A stretch of 64,000 bases of DNA, taken from contig NZ_CP073089.1 of assembly GCF_018137945.1 (NCBI RefSeq), positions 1,240,001-1,304,000 on the forward strand. The letters are read 5' to 3'. Positions 20,837-29,381 of the stretch are shown here, piece by piece (positions within the stretch are counted from its first letter, which is position 1; every line of letters begins with the position of its first letter). The notes beneath the pieces were generated by a model. The model was not told the DNA's origin, did not search any database, and saw only the letters and a list, made by a program, of their open reading frames with translations. The translations under genes were made by a program, and so were the position numbers. The stretch is from Brevibacterium sp. W7.2 (GTDB taxonomy: Bacteria > Actinomycetota > Actinomycetes > Actinomycetales > Brevibacteriaceae).

Positions 20837-21766
20837 TTGACCATCTACAGCAACGTCTCCGAACTCGTCGGTCGCACCCCGCTCATCCGCCTCAACAAGG
20901 CCAGCGAGCGCACCGGGGCCGAGATCATCGCGAAGCTCGAATCCTACAATCCGGCGAACTCGGTCAAGGACCGCATCGGCGTGGCGATGATCGACGCCGC
21001 CGAGGCGTCCGGTCAGCTCCAGCCCGGCGGCACGATCGTCGAAGCGACCTCGGGCAACACCGGCATCGCCCTGGCCATGGTCGGGGCCTCCCGCGGCTAC
21101 AAGGTCGTCCTCACGATGCCCGAGTCGATGTCGAAGGAGCGCCGCGCCCTGCTGCGCGCCTTCGGCGCCGAACTCGTCCTCACCGACAAGGCCCTGGGTA
21201 TGAAGGGCGCGGTCGAGAAGGCCGAGGAGATCGCCGCCGACGGCGCGGTGCTCGTGCGTCAGTTCGAGAACGAGGCGAATGCCGCCATCCACAAGGCGAC
21301 GACCGGTCCTGAGATCCTCGCCGACACCGATGGCGACATCGACGTCTTCGTCTCCGGCATCGGCACCGGCGGCACGATCTCCGGTGCGGGAGCCGCCCTG
21401 CGCGAGGCGAAGCCCGACGTCCGCATCGTCGCCGTCGAGCCCTCGGCGTCGCCGCTGCTCACCGAGGGCAAGGCCGGTCCGCACACAATCCAGGGCATCG
21501 GCGCCAACTTCGTCCCGGCGATCCTCGACACCGAGATCTACGACGAGGTCATCGACATCGACAACGATGCCGCCTTCGATCGGGCCCGTGAACTCGCGAA
21601 GGAGGAGGGCCTGCTCGTCGGCATCTCCTCCGGTGCCGCGCTCGTCGCCGCCGAACAGGTCGCCTCGCGGCCGGAGTTCGCCGGCAAGCGCATCGTCGTC
21701 ATCCTTCCCGACTTCGGCGAGCGCTACCTCTCAACGCCGCTCTTCTCCCAGTACCTCGACGACTGA
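20837..21766 (+). CDS. cysK: Cysteine synthase (O-acetylserine sulfhydrylase)
   Basis: The 309-residue PLP enzyme makes cysteine from O-acetylserine and sulfide. The PLP lysine is in [11 protein letters not shown], the substrate loop is [10 protein letters not shown], the phosphate-binding loop [12 protein letters not shown], and the C-terminal Ser motif [11 protein letters not shown]. The start is TTG at 20837 with SD GGAAGGA; an ATG 5 nt earlier only gives ATG-ACT-TGA, whose stop overlaps the TTG. It precedes the serine acetyltransferase gene by about 100 bp containing a strong hairpin, so cysE may be expressed by readthrough or its own promoter. Confidence 0.96.
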   Translation: MTIYSNVSELVGRTPLIRLNKASERTGAEIIAKLESYNPANSVKDRIGVAMIDAAEASGQLQPGGTIVEATSGNTGIALAMVGASRGYKVVLTMPESMSKERRALLRAFGAELVLTDKALGMKGAVEKAEEIAADGAVLVRQFENEANAAIHKATTGPEILADTDGDIDVFVSGIGTGGTISGAGAALREAKPDVRIVAVEPSASPLLTEGKAGPHTIQGIGANFVPAILDTEIYDEVIDIDNDAAFDRARELAKEEGLLVGISSGAALVAAEQVASRPEFAGKRIVVILPDFGERYLSTPLFSQYLDD

Positions 21767-21787
21767 GGGAGACGACAGCACGGGATC

Positions 21788-21822
21788 GCTCAAGGGGCGT
21801 CGGTCACCGGCGCCCCTTGAGC
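21788..21822 (+). terminator. Strong stem-loop between cysK and cysE
   Basis: A 12-bp perfect stem (GCTCAAGGGGCG with CGCCCCTTGAGC) extends through a T-G wobble and CGG/CCG to a 3-nt loop, followed by a short ACTCTTTG tract. It resembles an intrinsic terminator with a weak T-run and probably attenuates transcription into cysE. Confidence 0.65.
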
Positions 21823-21867
21823 ACTCTTTGAGGGGATGAGAAGCACGCGGGATGAGGAGATGAGGAC

Positions 21868-22533
21868 ATGAAGGCACTGTGGGCGGCGGCGGCCGCAGCG
21901 GCGGGTGCGGCGGCATACGGTCTGACGAGGCCCACGGTCCGGGCCGCGCTGCGGGAGGACCTCGACACCGTCAAGCGCCGTGACCCGGCGGCCTCGAGTG
22001 ACGTCGTCTCGATGCTCTCCTACCCGGGCCTCCACGCGATCTGGGCGCACAGGGGGCTGCACCGGATGTGGCAGCACGATGAGCTCAAAGTCCCCGCGCG
22101 GCTCCTCTCCCAGGTCGTGCGCACCCTCACCGGGGTCGAGATCCACCCCGGGGCGACGATCGGCAGGCGCTTCTTCATCGACCACGCCAACGGCGTCGTC
22201 ATCGGCGAGACCTCGGACATCGGCGACGACGTCATGCTCTACCACCAGGTCACCCTCGGCGGCACGTCGATGGAGAAGACGAAGCGGCACCCCACGATCG
22301 GCAACCACGTCCTCGTCGGCGCCGGTGCGAAGATCCTCGGACCCGTCGTCGTCGGCGACAACTCCTCGGTCGGGGCGAACGCCGTCGTCGTCAAAGACGT
22401 CCCCGCCGAATCGAGCGCGGTCGGCATCCCCGCCACGGTGCGCCCCAAGCGCACCGGTGCCGCTCCGGCACCGGAGCCGCAGGAGACGGCGGACGCCGAC
22501 TTCGAGCTCTTCGACCCCGCCATCTGGATCTGA
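21868..22533 (+). CDS. cysE: Serine O-acetyltransferase
   Basis: The 221-residue enzyme acetylates serine to O-acetylserine, the CysK substrate. An N-terminal helical domain ([41 protein letters not shown]) precedes a left-handed beta-helix of hexapeptide repeats ([49 protein letters not shown]), then a short variable C-terminus. The catalytic His is in the IDHANG segment. It is the short bacterial (EpsC-like) form lacking the long E. coli N-terminus. SD AGGAGATGAGG precedes ATG 21868. Confidence 0.93.
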   Translation: MKALWAAAAAAAGAAAYGLTRPTVRAALREDLDTVKRRDPAASSDVVSMLSYPGLHAIWAHRGLHRMWQHDELKVPARLLSQVVRTLTGVEIHPGATIGRRFFIDHANGVVIGETSDIGDDVMLYHQVTLGGTSMEKTKRHPTIGNHVLVGAGAKILGPVVVGDNSSVGANAVVVKDVPAESSAVGIPATVRPKRTGAAPAPEPQETADADFELFDPAIWI

Positions 22534-22598
22534 CCGAGGGTCACTGCTGGGTCTGCGCCCCACCTCGGCGAGGATCGGTCAACCCGACAGAGTCATCG

Positions 22599-22652
22599 CC
22601 GAGGTGGATCCCGCTCGATTCCCGGCCGGATCTCGAGCGGAATCCACCTCGG
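22599..22652 (+). repeat. Palindromic repeat family A, copy A1
   Basis: This 54-bp element has 20-nt arms: the left arm is ccgaggtggatcccgctcga and the right arm is its reverse complement with one mismatch, around a 14-nt centre containing CCGGCCGG. A near-identical copy lies at 23837 and a diverged one at 59159. It lies 66 bp after cysE and 214 bp before the DUF559-type gene. Confidence 0.8.
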
Positions 22653-22788
22653 TAGCGTTGCTCCGGGTAGCTCTCGACCTTCCACCGTGCAGTCATCACG
22701 GCGGGGTCGGGTCGGGATCACGGCGCATCGTCGATCCCTCTCCACTGCACGGGGTGGTTACGGACCACTGTGACTCATGCTCATTTCG

Positions 22789-22815
22789 CTGTGGATGAGA
22801 ATTCTCCATCCACAG
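22789..22815 (+). repeat. Inverted repeat upstream of DUF559-type gene A
   Basis: CTGTGGATG and CATCCACAG form 9-bp perfect arms around a 9-nt centre containing GAATTC. It lies 51 bp upstream of ATG 22867, where a promoter or operator would sit; it could be a protein-binding dyad or a small hairpin. Confidence 0.5.
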
Positions 22816-22866
22816 GCCTCTCACTGGGGCTGGCGCTCATCGGGCGGCCCCACCGATGCTGTCCGT

Positions 22867-23820
22867 ATGTGGACCTCGTTGAACGAATCAGTGCGGTTTC
22901 GGAAGGCCCCCACGCCCTTCATGATGGGATCGCCGCAGCAGCGTGGAGTCTCGCGGTACGCGGTGGGCACCAAGGGACGGTACATCCAGATCTTCCGCGG
23001 TGTGTGGATCGATGTCGAGGACGAGACGGAGATCCCCGCGCCGCTCTGGGCCGATGAGGACTGGCTCGTGACTCTGGTCAGGCTGCGTGGACTGCGGCTG
23101 CTCCACCCCGGCGTCGCCGGCAGCCACGCGACTGCCGCGCAGCTGTACGGACTGCCCATGCCCCACCGCCTCCGCGACAAGGCGATTCACGTATCGAGCG
23201 GCTCGCGGGGTCTGAAAATCGAGCGGCCGGGAGTGATCCTGCACCGCTCGATGTTCCATGAGGCCGATGACATACCGCTGCTCGAACTGCCGCTGGTGAG
23301 CATTCCGCTTCTCGTCGTGCAGCTGGCGCCGTCGCTGAGCACAGAGGAATTGGTGCAGCTGGGTGATGCGGCGATCGGTCGACAGGCCGGCGGCCCCTAC
23401 ATCGGCATTGAGGAGCTGAGCACGAGGATCCTCGAGCGTCCCCGTGTCACGGAGCGGCGCAGAATCGAGCGGGCGCTGTCACTGATGCGCCCGACGGTCG
23501 AGTCCCCGCGCGAGACGTGGCTGCGACTGTGGCTGATCGGCGAGGGCTTCCCGGAACCGGCAGTCCATCCGCCGCTGCGCAGCACCATCGGAGACTGTCT
23601 GCTGCATCCGGATCTCGGCTATCCCGACCTCAGGATCGCCATCGAATACGAGGGCGACCAGCATCGCACCTCGGAGGCGCGGTTCGCTGCCGACATCCGG
23701 CGCCGCGAACTCATGGAAGCCGAGGGGTGGATCGTTCTGCGCGTGACGAAGAGGACCGACATGACTGCCTTCGCACGGACCCTGGCAGCCCACTTGGGCC
23801 GCCGAGGTGCGTCCATCTGA
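22867..23820 (+). CDS. DUF559 / Vsr-fold nuclease-like protein with AbiEi-like N-terminus (gene A)
   Basis: The product is 317 residues from ATG 22867 (MWTSLNESV). The N-terminal half resembles the winged-helix and wing region of AbiEi-type proteins (RYAVGTKGRYIQIFRGVWIDV). The C-terminal about 110 residues look like a DUF559/very-short-patch-repair PD-(D/E)xK core: SPRETWLRLWLI, HPDLGYPDLRIAIEYEGDQH with candidate metal ligands Asp and Glu, and ELMEAEGWIVLRVTKRTD. Family genes are common, usually solitary, in actinobacteria and have no established function that I know of. It is flanked by repeat copies A1 and A2. Starting at ATG 22777 would add 30 unlikely residues. Confidence 0.72.
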   Translation: MWTSLNESVRFRKAPTPFMMGSPQQRGVSRYAVGTKGRYIQIFRGVWIDVEDETEIPAPLWADEDWLVTLVRLRGLRLLHPGVAGSHATAAQLYGLPMPHRLRDKAIHVSSGSRGLKIERPGVILHRSMFHEADDIPLLELPLVSIPLLVVQLAPSLSTEELVQLGDAAIGRQAGGPYIGIEELSTRILERPRVTERRRIERALSLMRPTVESPRETWLRLWLIGEGFPEPAVHPPLRSTIGDCLLHPDLGYPDLRIAIEYEGDQHRTSEARFAADIRRRELMEAEGWIVLRVTKRTDMTAFARTLAAHLGRRGASI

Positions 23821-23836
23821 CGAAGGAGACTGCCTG

Positions 23837-23890
23837 CGGAGGTGGATCCCGCTCGATTCCTGGCCCGAATTCGAGCTGGATCCACCTCGG
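23837..23890 (+). repeat. Palindromic repeat family A, copy A2
   Basis: A 54-bp copy starts 17 bp after the stop of gene A. Its left arm differs from that of A1 at one of 20 positions and its right arm at two of 20; the centre is more diverged. Self-complementarity of the arms is 18 of 20. With A1 it brackets gene A, 1.24 kb apart. Confidence 0.8.
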
Positions 23891-24019
23891 AGACGCATTC
23901 CGGGGTTCGCTCGGCGGGCAGAATCTCATCGACCCCGAGCCCGCCGGAATCCTGATTCCTCCCCACTGAGAACGCGCTCGCCAGGCGCGGGAATACATCC
24001 GGAACCTTGACTGTTAAGA

Positions 24020-24064
24020 TTTCAACAAGTTGCTTCAAAACTGAAGTTTCAACCACTGTAGGCT
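24020..24064 (+). promoter_or_regulatory. Candidate operator and promoter of the flavin oxidoreductase-marR operon
   Basis: This AT-rich patch in a GC-rich region contains three TTCAA boxes and the dyad CTTCA-N4-TGAAG (about 24033-24046), followed by a TAGGCT hexamer at 24059-24064. The MarR-family gene third in the operon is the obvious candidate to bind here; that is inference. Confidence 0.4.
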
Positions 24065-24100
24065 GGCCCCAACGGCCGGTCACAGAGACGAGGAGCAGTC

Positions 24101-25330
24101 ATGGAATTCGGTATCTTCACCATCGGCGACGTCACGACTGACCCGACCGACGGCACCACCATCTCCGAGCACCAGCGGATCAAGAACACGGTCGAGCTTG
24201 CGAAGAAGGCCGAAGAGGTCGGCCTCGATGTCTTCGCGACGGGACAGCACCACAACCCGCCGTTCGTCGCTCCCGCGAATCCGCCCGTGCTGCTCGCCAA
24301 CATCGCCGCGCAGACCGAGAAGCTCCAGCTCTCGACCGCGACGACGCTCATCACGACGACGGATCCCGTCCGCATCGCCGAGGACTACTCGTACGCCCAG
24401 CATCTCGCGGACGGACGCCTCGACCTCATCATGGGCCGCGGCAACACCGGTCCCGTCTACCCGTGGTTCGGCAAGGACATCCGCGCGGGCATCCCGCTGG
24501 CCGTCGAGAACTACAACCTCCTCTACCGCCTGTGGCGGGAGAAGAACCTCGACTGGGAGGGCAAGTTCCGCACTCCGCTCAACGGGTTCACCGTCACCCC
24601 GTGGCCGCTCGACGACGTTCCGCCGTTCGTGTGGCACGGCTCGATCCGCAGCCCTGAGATCGCCGAGCAGGCCGCGTACTACGGCGACGGCTTCTTCCAC
24701 AACAACATCTTCTGGCCGACCTCGCACACCGCGCGGATGGTCCAGCTCTACCGTCAGCGCTACGAGTACTACGGTCACGGTCGTGCCGACCAGGCGATCG
24801 TCGGACTCGGCGGGCAGGTGTTCATGCGGAAGAACTCGCAGGACGCGGTCAAGGAGTTCCGTCCCTACTTCGACAACGCCCCGGTCTACGGCCACGGCCC
24901 CAGCCTCGAGGACTTCGCGAAGCAGACGCCGCTGACCGTGGGATCCCCGCAGGAGGTCATCGAACGGACCCTGAGCTTCCGCGACTGGGCCGGCGACTAC
25001 CAGCGTCAGATGTTCCTCATCGACCACGCGGGCCTGCCGCACAAGACCGTGCTCGAACAGCTCGACCTCCTCGGCGAGGAAGTCGTGCCGGTCCTGCGCA
25101 AGGAGTTCGCGAAGAACCGTCCCGCCGACGTGCCCGACGCCCCGACCCACGAGTCGCTCGTGCTGCGGCACAAGGAGGGCCGGGACCCGATCCCCGGCGG
25201 CGGACCCGGATCGCAGGCGTACAAGGATCGCGAAGCCCGCGCGGCCGAGGCCGAGCAGGCTCGCCAGGAAGCCGCGAAGGCCGACGCCGAGAAGAAGGCC
25301 GAAGCGGAGACAGGAGCGCAGACCGAATGA
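24101..25330 (+). CDS. LLM-class flavin-dependent oxidoreductase
   Basis: The 409-residue product is a luciferase-like TIM-barrel monooxygenase using reduced FMN (MEFGIFTIGDV; GQHHNPPFVAPANPPVLLANIAA; RIAEDYSYAQHLADGRLDLIMGRGN). It resembles the CE1758 subfamily paired with an FMN reductase. The C-terminal about 35 residues are an Ala/Glu/Lys-rich helix, likely solvent exposed. SD GAGGAG lies 4-5 nt upstream of ATG 24101. It overlaps the FMN reductase gene as ATGA, so oxygenase and reductase are made together; the substrate is unknown. Confidence 0.92.
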   Translation: MEFGIFTIGDVTTDPTDGTTISEHQRIKNTVELAKKAEEVGLDVFATGQHHNPPFVAPANPPVLLANIAAQTEKLQLSTATTLITTTDPVRIAEDYSYAQHLADGRLDLIMGRGNTGPVYPWFGKDIRAGIPLAVENYNLLYRLWREKNLDWEGKFRTPLNGFTVTPWPLDDVPPFVWHGSIRSPEIAEQAAYYGDGFFHNNIFWPTSHTARMVQLYRQRYEYYGHGRADQAIVGLGGQVFMRKNSQDAVKEFRPYFDNAPVYGHGPSLEDFAKQTPLTVGSPQEVIERTLSFRDWAGDYQRQMFLIDHAGLPHKTVLEQLDLLGEEVVPVLRKEFAKNRPADVPDAPTHESLVLRHKEGRDPIPGGGPGSQAYKDREARAAEAEQARQEAAKADAEKKAEAETGAQTE

Positions 25331-26034
25331 AGATCCTCGCAGTCACGACCTCGCTGAGCGAGGACTCGACGACGCAGAAGCTCAGCGATCGGATCGTCGA
25401 TGCGGCCGCCTCGGCGGGCCGGGCAGCAGGGCTGACGGTCGAGACCGAGCACATCAACGTCCGCAGCCTGAGCACCGCGCTCACGGACATGGCGCTCACC
25501 GGATTCCGCTCCGAGGAGCTTGAGGAGGCTTACCTCAAGGTCGCCGAGGCGGACGCCATCATCACCGTCACCCCGGTCTACAAGGTCGCCCCCGTCGGGC
25601 TGCACACGCTCTTCTGGCAGCTCATCGACGAGAAGGCACTGGCGGGCACGCCCGTGCTCATCGCCTCGACGGGCGGGACCTCGCGGCATTCGCTCGCCGG
25701 GGAGACGGCGATGCGGCCGATGCTGTCCTACCTCAAGGGCATCGTCGTGCCGACGACGGTCTTCGCCGCCACCGACGACTGGGGCAGCGCCGAGGGCGGA
25801 CGCGCACTCAACTCGCGGGTCAGGCAGGCCGGGGAGGAGCTCGTGGCACTGACCGCGTCGATCCGGGGCCTGACCGGTGGCGAGGGCGGCGAAGGCGACG
25901 AGGTCGACGGGAACGAAGGTCCCGACAGCCTCGCCCCGCATCGGATCACGATCGGACGCGGGGAGAAGCGCGGCGTCGACGACGAGTTCGACCCGAACCG
26001 CATCACCCCGTTCGCGCAGCTGCTCGAGGGCTGA
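25327..26034 (+). CDS. NAD(P)H-dependent FMN reductase (CE1759-type)
   Basis: The 235-residue flavodoxin-like protein (MKILAVTTSLSEDSTTQKLSDRIVDAA; ADAIITVTPVYKVAPVGLHTLFWQLIDEKALAGTPVLIASTGGTSRHSL) probably supplies reduced FMN to the preceding monooxygenase. It has an extended, Gly/Glu-rich C-terminus ending near DEFDPNRITPFAQLLEG, typical of this subfamily. It overlaps the upstream gene by 4 nt, and the MarR gene follows 2 bp after its stop. Confidence 0.9.
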   Translation: MKILAVTTSLSEDSTTQKLSDRIVDAAASAGRAAGLTVETEHINVRSLSTALTDMALTGFRSEELEEAYLKVAEADAIITVTPVYKVAPVGLHTLFWQLIDEKALAGTPVLIASTGGTSRHSLAGETAMRPMLSYLKGIVVPTTVFAATDDWGSAEGGRALNSRVRQAGEELVALTASIRGLTGGEGGEGDEVDGNEGPDSLAPHRITIGRGEKRGVDDEFDPNRITPFAQLLEG

Positions 26035-26036
26035 CG

Positions 26037-26516
26037 ATGAGTGAGACGACAGCCGCCCCGGTCATCCGCTTCGGGCGCGGCCGCGAAGAGCGCGCGCAGT
26101 GGGCGTGGCGGACGTACTTCGAGACGTCCCAGCGCATCCGGCAGGAGCTCGACGACCGCCTCAAGGAGCAGGCGGGGCTGACGGTCAGCGACTACAACGC
26201 CCTCCTGCTGCTGTGGGAGGCGCCGGATCGGACGCTGACGATGGGGGCGCTGGCCAAGGGTCTCGTGTTCTCCCCGTCGCGGCTCAACTACCGGATCAAG
26301 GTCCTCGAGGACGCCGGTCTCGTCGAGAAGACGACGTGTGCCGACGACCGCCGGTCCCACAACGTCCGCCTCACCGAGGTGGGGGCCCGGCGGTTCCTCG
26401 ACGCCGCCCGGCTGCATCGGCGGGCCATCGACGAGGTGGTCCTCTCGCAGGTCAGCGACGAGGAGCTGGAGATCATCGGCACGGTGTTCTCCCGGATCGC
26501 CGCTGGCCTCGACTGA
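26037..26516 (+). CDS. MarR-family transcriptional regulator
   Basis: The 159-residue winged-helix regulator has the MarR core (QAGLTVSDYNALLLLWEAPDRTLTMGALAKGLVFSPSRLNYRIKVLEDAGLVEKTTCADDRRSHNVRLTEVGARRFLDAA). The recognition helix is SPSRLNYRIKVLEDAG and the wing DDRRSHNVRLT. As third gene of the flavin oxidoreductase operon it is likely to autoregulate that operon in response to a small molecule or oxidant; the TTCAA-rich dyad near 24033 is the candidate site. Confidence 0.92.
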   Translation: MSETTAAPVIRFGRGREERAQWAWRTYFETSQRIRQELDDRLKEQAGLTVSDYNALLLLWEAPDRTLTMGALAKGLVFSPSRLNYRIKVLEDAGLVEKTTCADDRRSHNVRLTEVGARRFLDAARLHRRAIDEVVLSQVSDEELEIIGTVFSRIAAGLD

Positions 26517-26574
26517 GGACCAGGGGAGCAATCGGGCTTGCCTGCGGCCGTGAGGCCCGTGTCACAATGGCCGT

Positions 26575-27522
26575 ATGACGATCACGACCATCGCGTTCCC
26601 CGATTCCGAACTCCGCAACCGCGTCATCGCGCGCATCCCCGCCCACCAGCGGGCCAACGTCGACCTGGTCGTCTACTCCGACAAGGAGAAGTCGGCGAAG
26701 CTGAGCAAGGACGATGTCGACGTCGTCGTCCTGCCGTACATGGATTCGGCGGGAACGATCGACCTCCTCGGCGAGCTGCCCAATCTTCGCCTCGTCATCA
26801 CGCAGACGACCGGGTACGATCCTGTCGCCCACCTGCCCGAACAGGGCATCGAGGTGGCCACGGCGTCGGGCGTCCACACGGGCGGGACGGCGGAGCTCGC
26901 GCTCGCGCTGACCCTGGCGAGCCTGCGCGGGATCGACGATGCGGTGCGCAACCAGGTGTCGCGGACGTGGAATCATCAGCGCTACCGTTCGCTACAGGAC
27001 CGGCGCGTCATGGTCGTCGGCGTCGGTGAGATCGGGCGGGCGATCGCCGACCGGTTCGCCCCGTTCGAGGTCGAGCTCACCCGGGTGGGCACGACCGCCC
27101 GCGAAGACGATCACGGGGTCGTCCACGGTGTCGACGAGCTGCCCGATCTGCTCCCGCACACCGACGTCGTCGTCCTCATCACGCCGCTGACGGATTCGAC
27201 GCACCACCTCGTCGATGCCGAGTTCCTCAAGTCCCTGCCGGACAACGCGCTCATCGTCAACGTCGCCCGGGGCAAGGTCGTCGACACCGACGCCCTCGTC
27301 GCGGAGCTGAATACCGGCCGCCTCCATGCCGCCCTCGACGTCATGGATCCCGAGCCGCTGCCGGAGAACCACCCGCTGTGGGGAACCCCGAACACGCTCA
27401 TCACCCCGCACGTCGGCGGCGACACCTCGGCGTTCGAACCGCGTGTGGTGAAGATCCTCGCCGAACAGGTGCGCCGGATCAACGACGGGGAGAAGCTGCT
27501 CAACGTCGTCGAGCTCGACTGA
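26575..27522 (+). CDS. D-isomer 2-hydroxyacid dehydrogenase
   Basis: The 315-residue NAD(P)-dependent dehydrogenase has the Rossmann motif VVGVGEIGRAIADRF, the catalytic Arg in NVARGKVVD, Glu in DPEPLPENH and His in TPHVGGDTS. The N-terminal catalytic half is short and lacks other domains. Substrate is unknown; hydroxypyruvate/glyoxylate reductase or phosphoglycerate-like activity is possible. ATG 26575 follows CACAAT (26563-26568) by 6 nt with no SD, suggesting a leaderless mRNA. Confidence 0.88.
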   Translation: MTITTIAFPDSELRNRVIARIPAHQRANVDLVVYSDKEKSAKLSKDDVDVVVLPYMDSAGTIDLLGELPNLRLVITQTTGYDPVAHLPEQGIEVATASGVHTGGTAELALALTLASLRGIDDAVRNQVSRTWNHQRYRSLQDRRVMVVGVGEIGRAIADRFAPFEVELTRVGTTAREDDHGVVHGVDELPDLLPHTDVVVLITPLTDSTHHLVDAEFLKSLPDNALIVNVARGKVVDTDALVAELNTGRLHAALDVMDPEPLPENHPLWGTPNTLITPHVGGDTSAFEPRVVKILAEQVRRINDGEKLLNVVELD

Positions 27523-27558
27523 GGCCGCGGGGGAGGGCGGGGCACTGGGCGGCCCCGG

Positions 27559-27582
27559 GTGCGGCCCTGCACGGGGCCGCAC
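27559..27582 (+). terminator. GC-rich hairpin after the 2-hydroxyacid dehydrogenase gene
   Basis: A 9-bp perfect stem GTGCGGCCC / GGGCCGCAC with a 6-nt loop lies 36 bp past the stop. It has no T-run. It probably separates this gene from ilvD. Confidence 0.5.
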
Positions 27583-27668
27583 GTGGGACCCACGCGCGGC
27601 CCGAAACGTTGGTTCCACCATGCGAGAACCGCGCCGACGTATGCCGGACGGAAGCGTAGAGTGCCCCC

Positions 27669-29381
27669 ATGAGCATTGATACCCCCACTTCAGCACCGGA
27701 CATCAAACCGCGTTCCCGCGATGTCACGGACGGGCTCGAGAGCACCGCCTCGCGCGGCATGCTCCGCGCCGTCGGCATGGGCGACGAGGACTGGTCGAAG
27801 CCGCAGATCGCCGTCGCCTCGTCGTGGAACGAGATCACCCCGTGCAACCTCTCCCTCCAGCGCTTCGCCGGAGCCGCGAAGGAAGGCGTCCACGCCGCGG
27901 GCGGCTACCCGCTCGAGTTCGGGACGATCTCCGTCTCCGACGGCATCTCGATGGGACATGAGGGCATGCACTACTCGCTCGTCTCGCGCGAGGTCATCAC
28001 CGACTCCGTCGAGACCGTGATGAGCGCCGAGCGCCTCGACGGCTCCGTCCTCATGGCCGGCTGCGACAAGTCGATCCCCGGCATGCTCATGGCTGCCGCC
28101 CGCCTCGGACTCTCGAGCGTCTTCCTCTACAACGGCTCGATCATGCCGGGCACCGCGAAGCTCTCCGACGGCACGGAGAAGGAGGTCACGCTCATCGACG
28201 CGTTCGAGGCCGTCGGCGCATGCCGGGCCGGCACGATCACCCGCGAGGACGTCGACGCCATCGAACGTGCCGTCTGCCCCGGTGAGGGTGCCTGCGGCGG
28301 CATGTACACCGCGAACACGATGGCCTCGGCCGCCGAGGCGATGGGGATGTCCCTGCCCGGATCGGCCGCGCCGCCGGCGATCCACCGCAACCGGATGATC
28401 TTCGCCCGCCAGTCCGGCGAGGCCGTCGTCGAACTCCTGCGCCGGGGGATCACGACGAAGGACATCATCACGAAGGAGTCGCTGCACAACGCGATCGCCG
28501 TCGTCATGGCCTTCGGCGGTTCGACGAACGCCGTTCTCCACCTGCTGGCGATCGCCCACGAGGCGGGCGTCGAGCTCGAACTCGACGACTTCAATCGGAT
28601 CGGCGACAAGGTGCCGCACCTCGGCAACGTCAAGCCCTTCGGCGAGTACGTGATGAACGACGTGTTCAAGATCGGCGGGGTGCCCGTCATCATGAAGGCC
28701 CTCCTCGATGCGGGTCTGCTCAACGGCGACTGCATGACGGTGACCGGCAAGACGGTGGCGGAGAACCTCGCCGCGATCAACCCGCCGGACCCCGACGGGA
28801 AGATCCTCCGGGCGCTCAACAACCCGATCCACGCGACCGGCGGCCTCACGGTGCTGCGCGGGTCGCTCGCCCCCGAAGGCGCGGTCGTGAAGTCCGCGGG
28901 CTTCGACGCCGACGTCTTCGAGGGCACCGCGCGCGTCTTCGACCAGGAGCAGCCGGCGATGGACGCGGTGCTCGGCGGCGAGCTGAAGAAGGGCGACGTC
29001 GTCGTCATCCGCTACGAAGGGCCCAAGGGCGGTCCGGGGATGCGCGAGATGCTCGCGATCACCGGAGCCATCAAGGGAGCGGGCATCGGCAAGGACGTCC
29101 TCCTCATCACCGACGGTCGCTTCTCCGGCGGCTCGACCGGGCTGTGCATCGGTCACGTCGCCCCCGAGGCCGTCGACGGCGGGCCGATCGCCCTCGTCGA
29201 GGACGGGGACCGGATCACCGTCGACATCGCGGCGCGCTCGATCGAGCTCCACGTCGACGAGGAGGTGCTCGCCGAACGGCGCAAGGCGTGGACGATCCCG
29301 GAGAACCACCGGCTCACCGGGGTGCTCGGCAAGTACGCGAAGCTCGTCCAGTCGGCGTCGACCGGAGCCGTCTGCGGCTGA
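27669..29381 (+). CDS. ilvD: Dihydroxy-acid dehydratase
   Basis: The 570-residue Fe-S enzyme dehydrates 2,3-dihydroxy-isovalerate and -methylvalerate in valine, isoleucine and leucine synthesis. Cluster and metal motifs [12 protein letters not shown] (near 134) and [16 protein letters not shown] (near 202), and the C-terminal [19 protein letters not shown] are intact. ATG 27669 follows TAGAGT (27657-27662) by 6 nt, a leaderless-type start. The next dehydrogenase starts within its stop (TGATG), so they are coupled. It is some 13 kb from ilvBNC and has its own promoter. Confidence 0.97.
   Translation: MSIDTPTSAPDIKPRSRDVTDGLESTASRGMLRAVGMGDEDWSKPQIAVASSWNEITPCNLSLQRFAGAAKEGVHAAGGYPLEFGTISVSDGISMGHEGMHYSLVSREVITDSVETVMSAERLDGSVLMAGCDKSIPGMLMAAARLGLSSVFLYNGSIMPGTAKLSDGTEKEVTLIDAFEAVGACRAGTITREDVDAIERAVCPGEGACGGMYTANTMASAAEAMGMSLPGSAAPPAIHRNRMIFARQSGEAVVELLRRGITTKDIITKESLHNAIAVVMAFGGSTNAVLHLLAIAHEAGVELELDDFNRIGDKVPHLGNVKPFGEYVMNDVFKIGGVPVIMKALLDAGLLNGDCMTVTGKTVAENLAAINPPDPDGKILRALNNPIHATGGLTVLRGSLAPEGAVVKSAGFDADVFEGTARVFDQEQPAMDAVLGGELKKGDVVVIRYEGPKGGPGMREMLAITGAIKGAGIGKDVLLITDGRFSGGSTGLCIGHVAPEAVDGGPIALVEDGDRITVDIAARSIELHVDEEVLAERRKAWTIPENHRLTGVLGKYAKLVQSASTGAVCG

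Noticed and set aside
22777-22866. Extended N-terminus of the first DUF559-type gene from ATG 22777
   Set aside because: The extra residues look random, overlap an inverted repeat, and the domain starts after ATG 22867.
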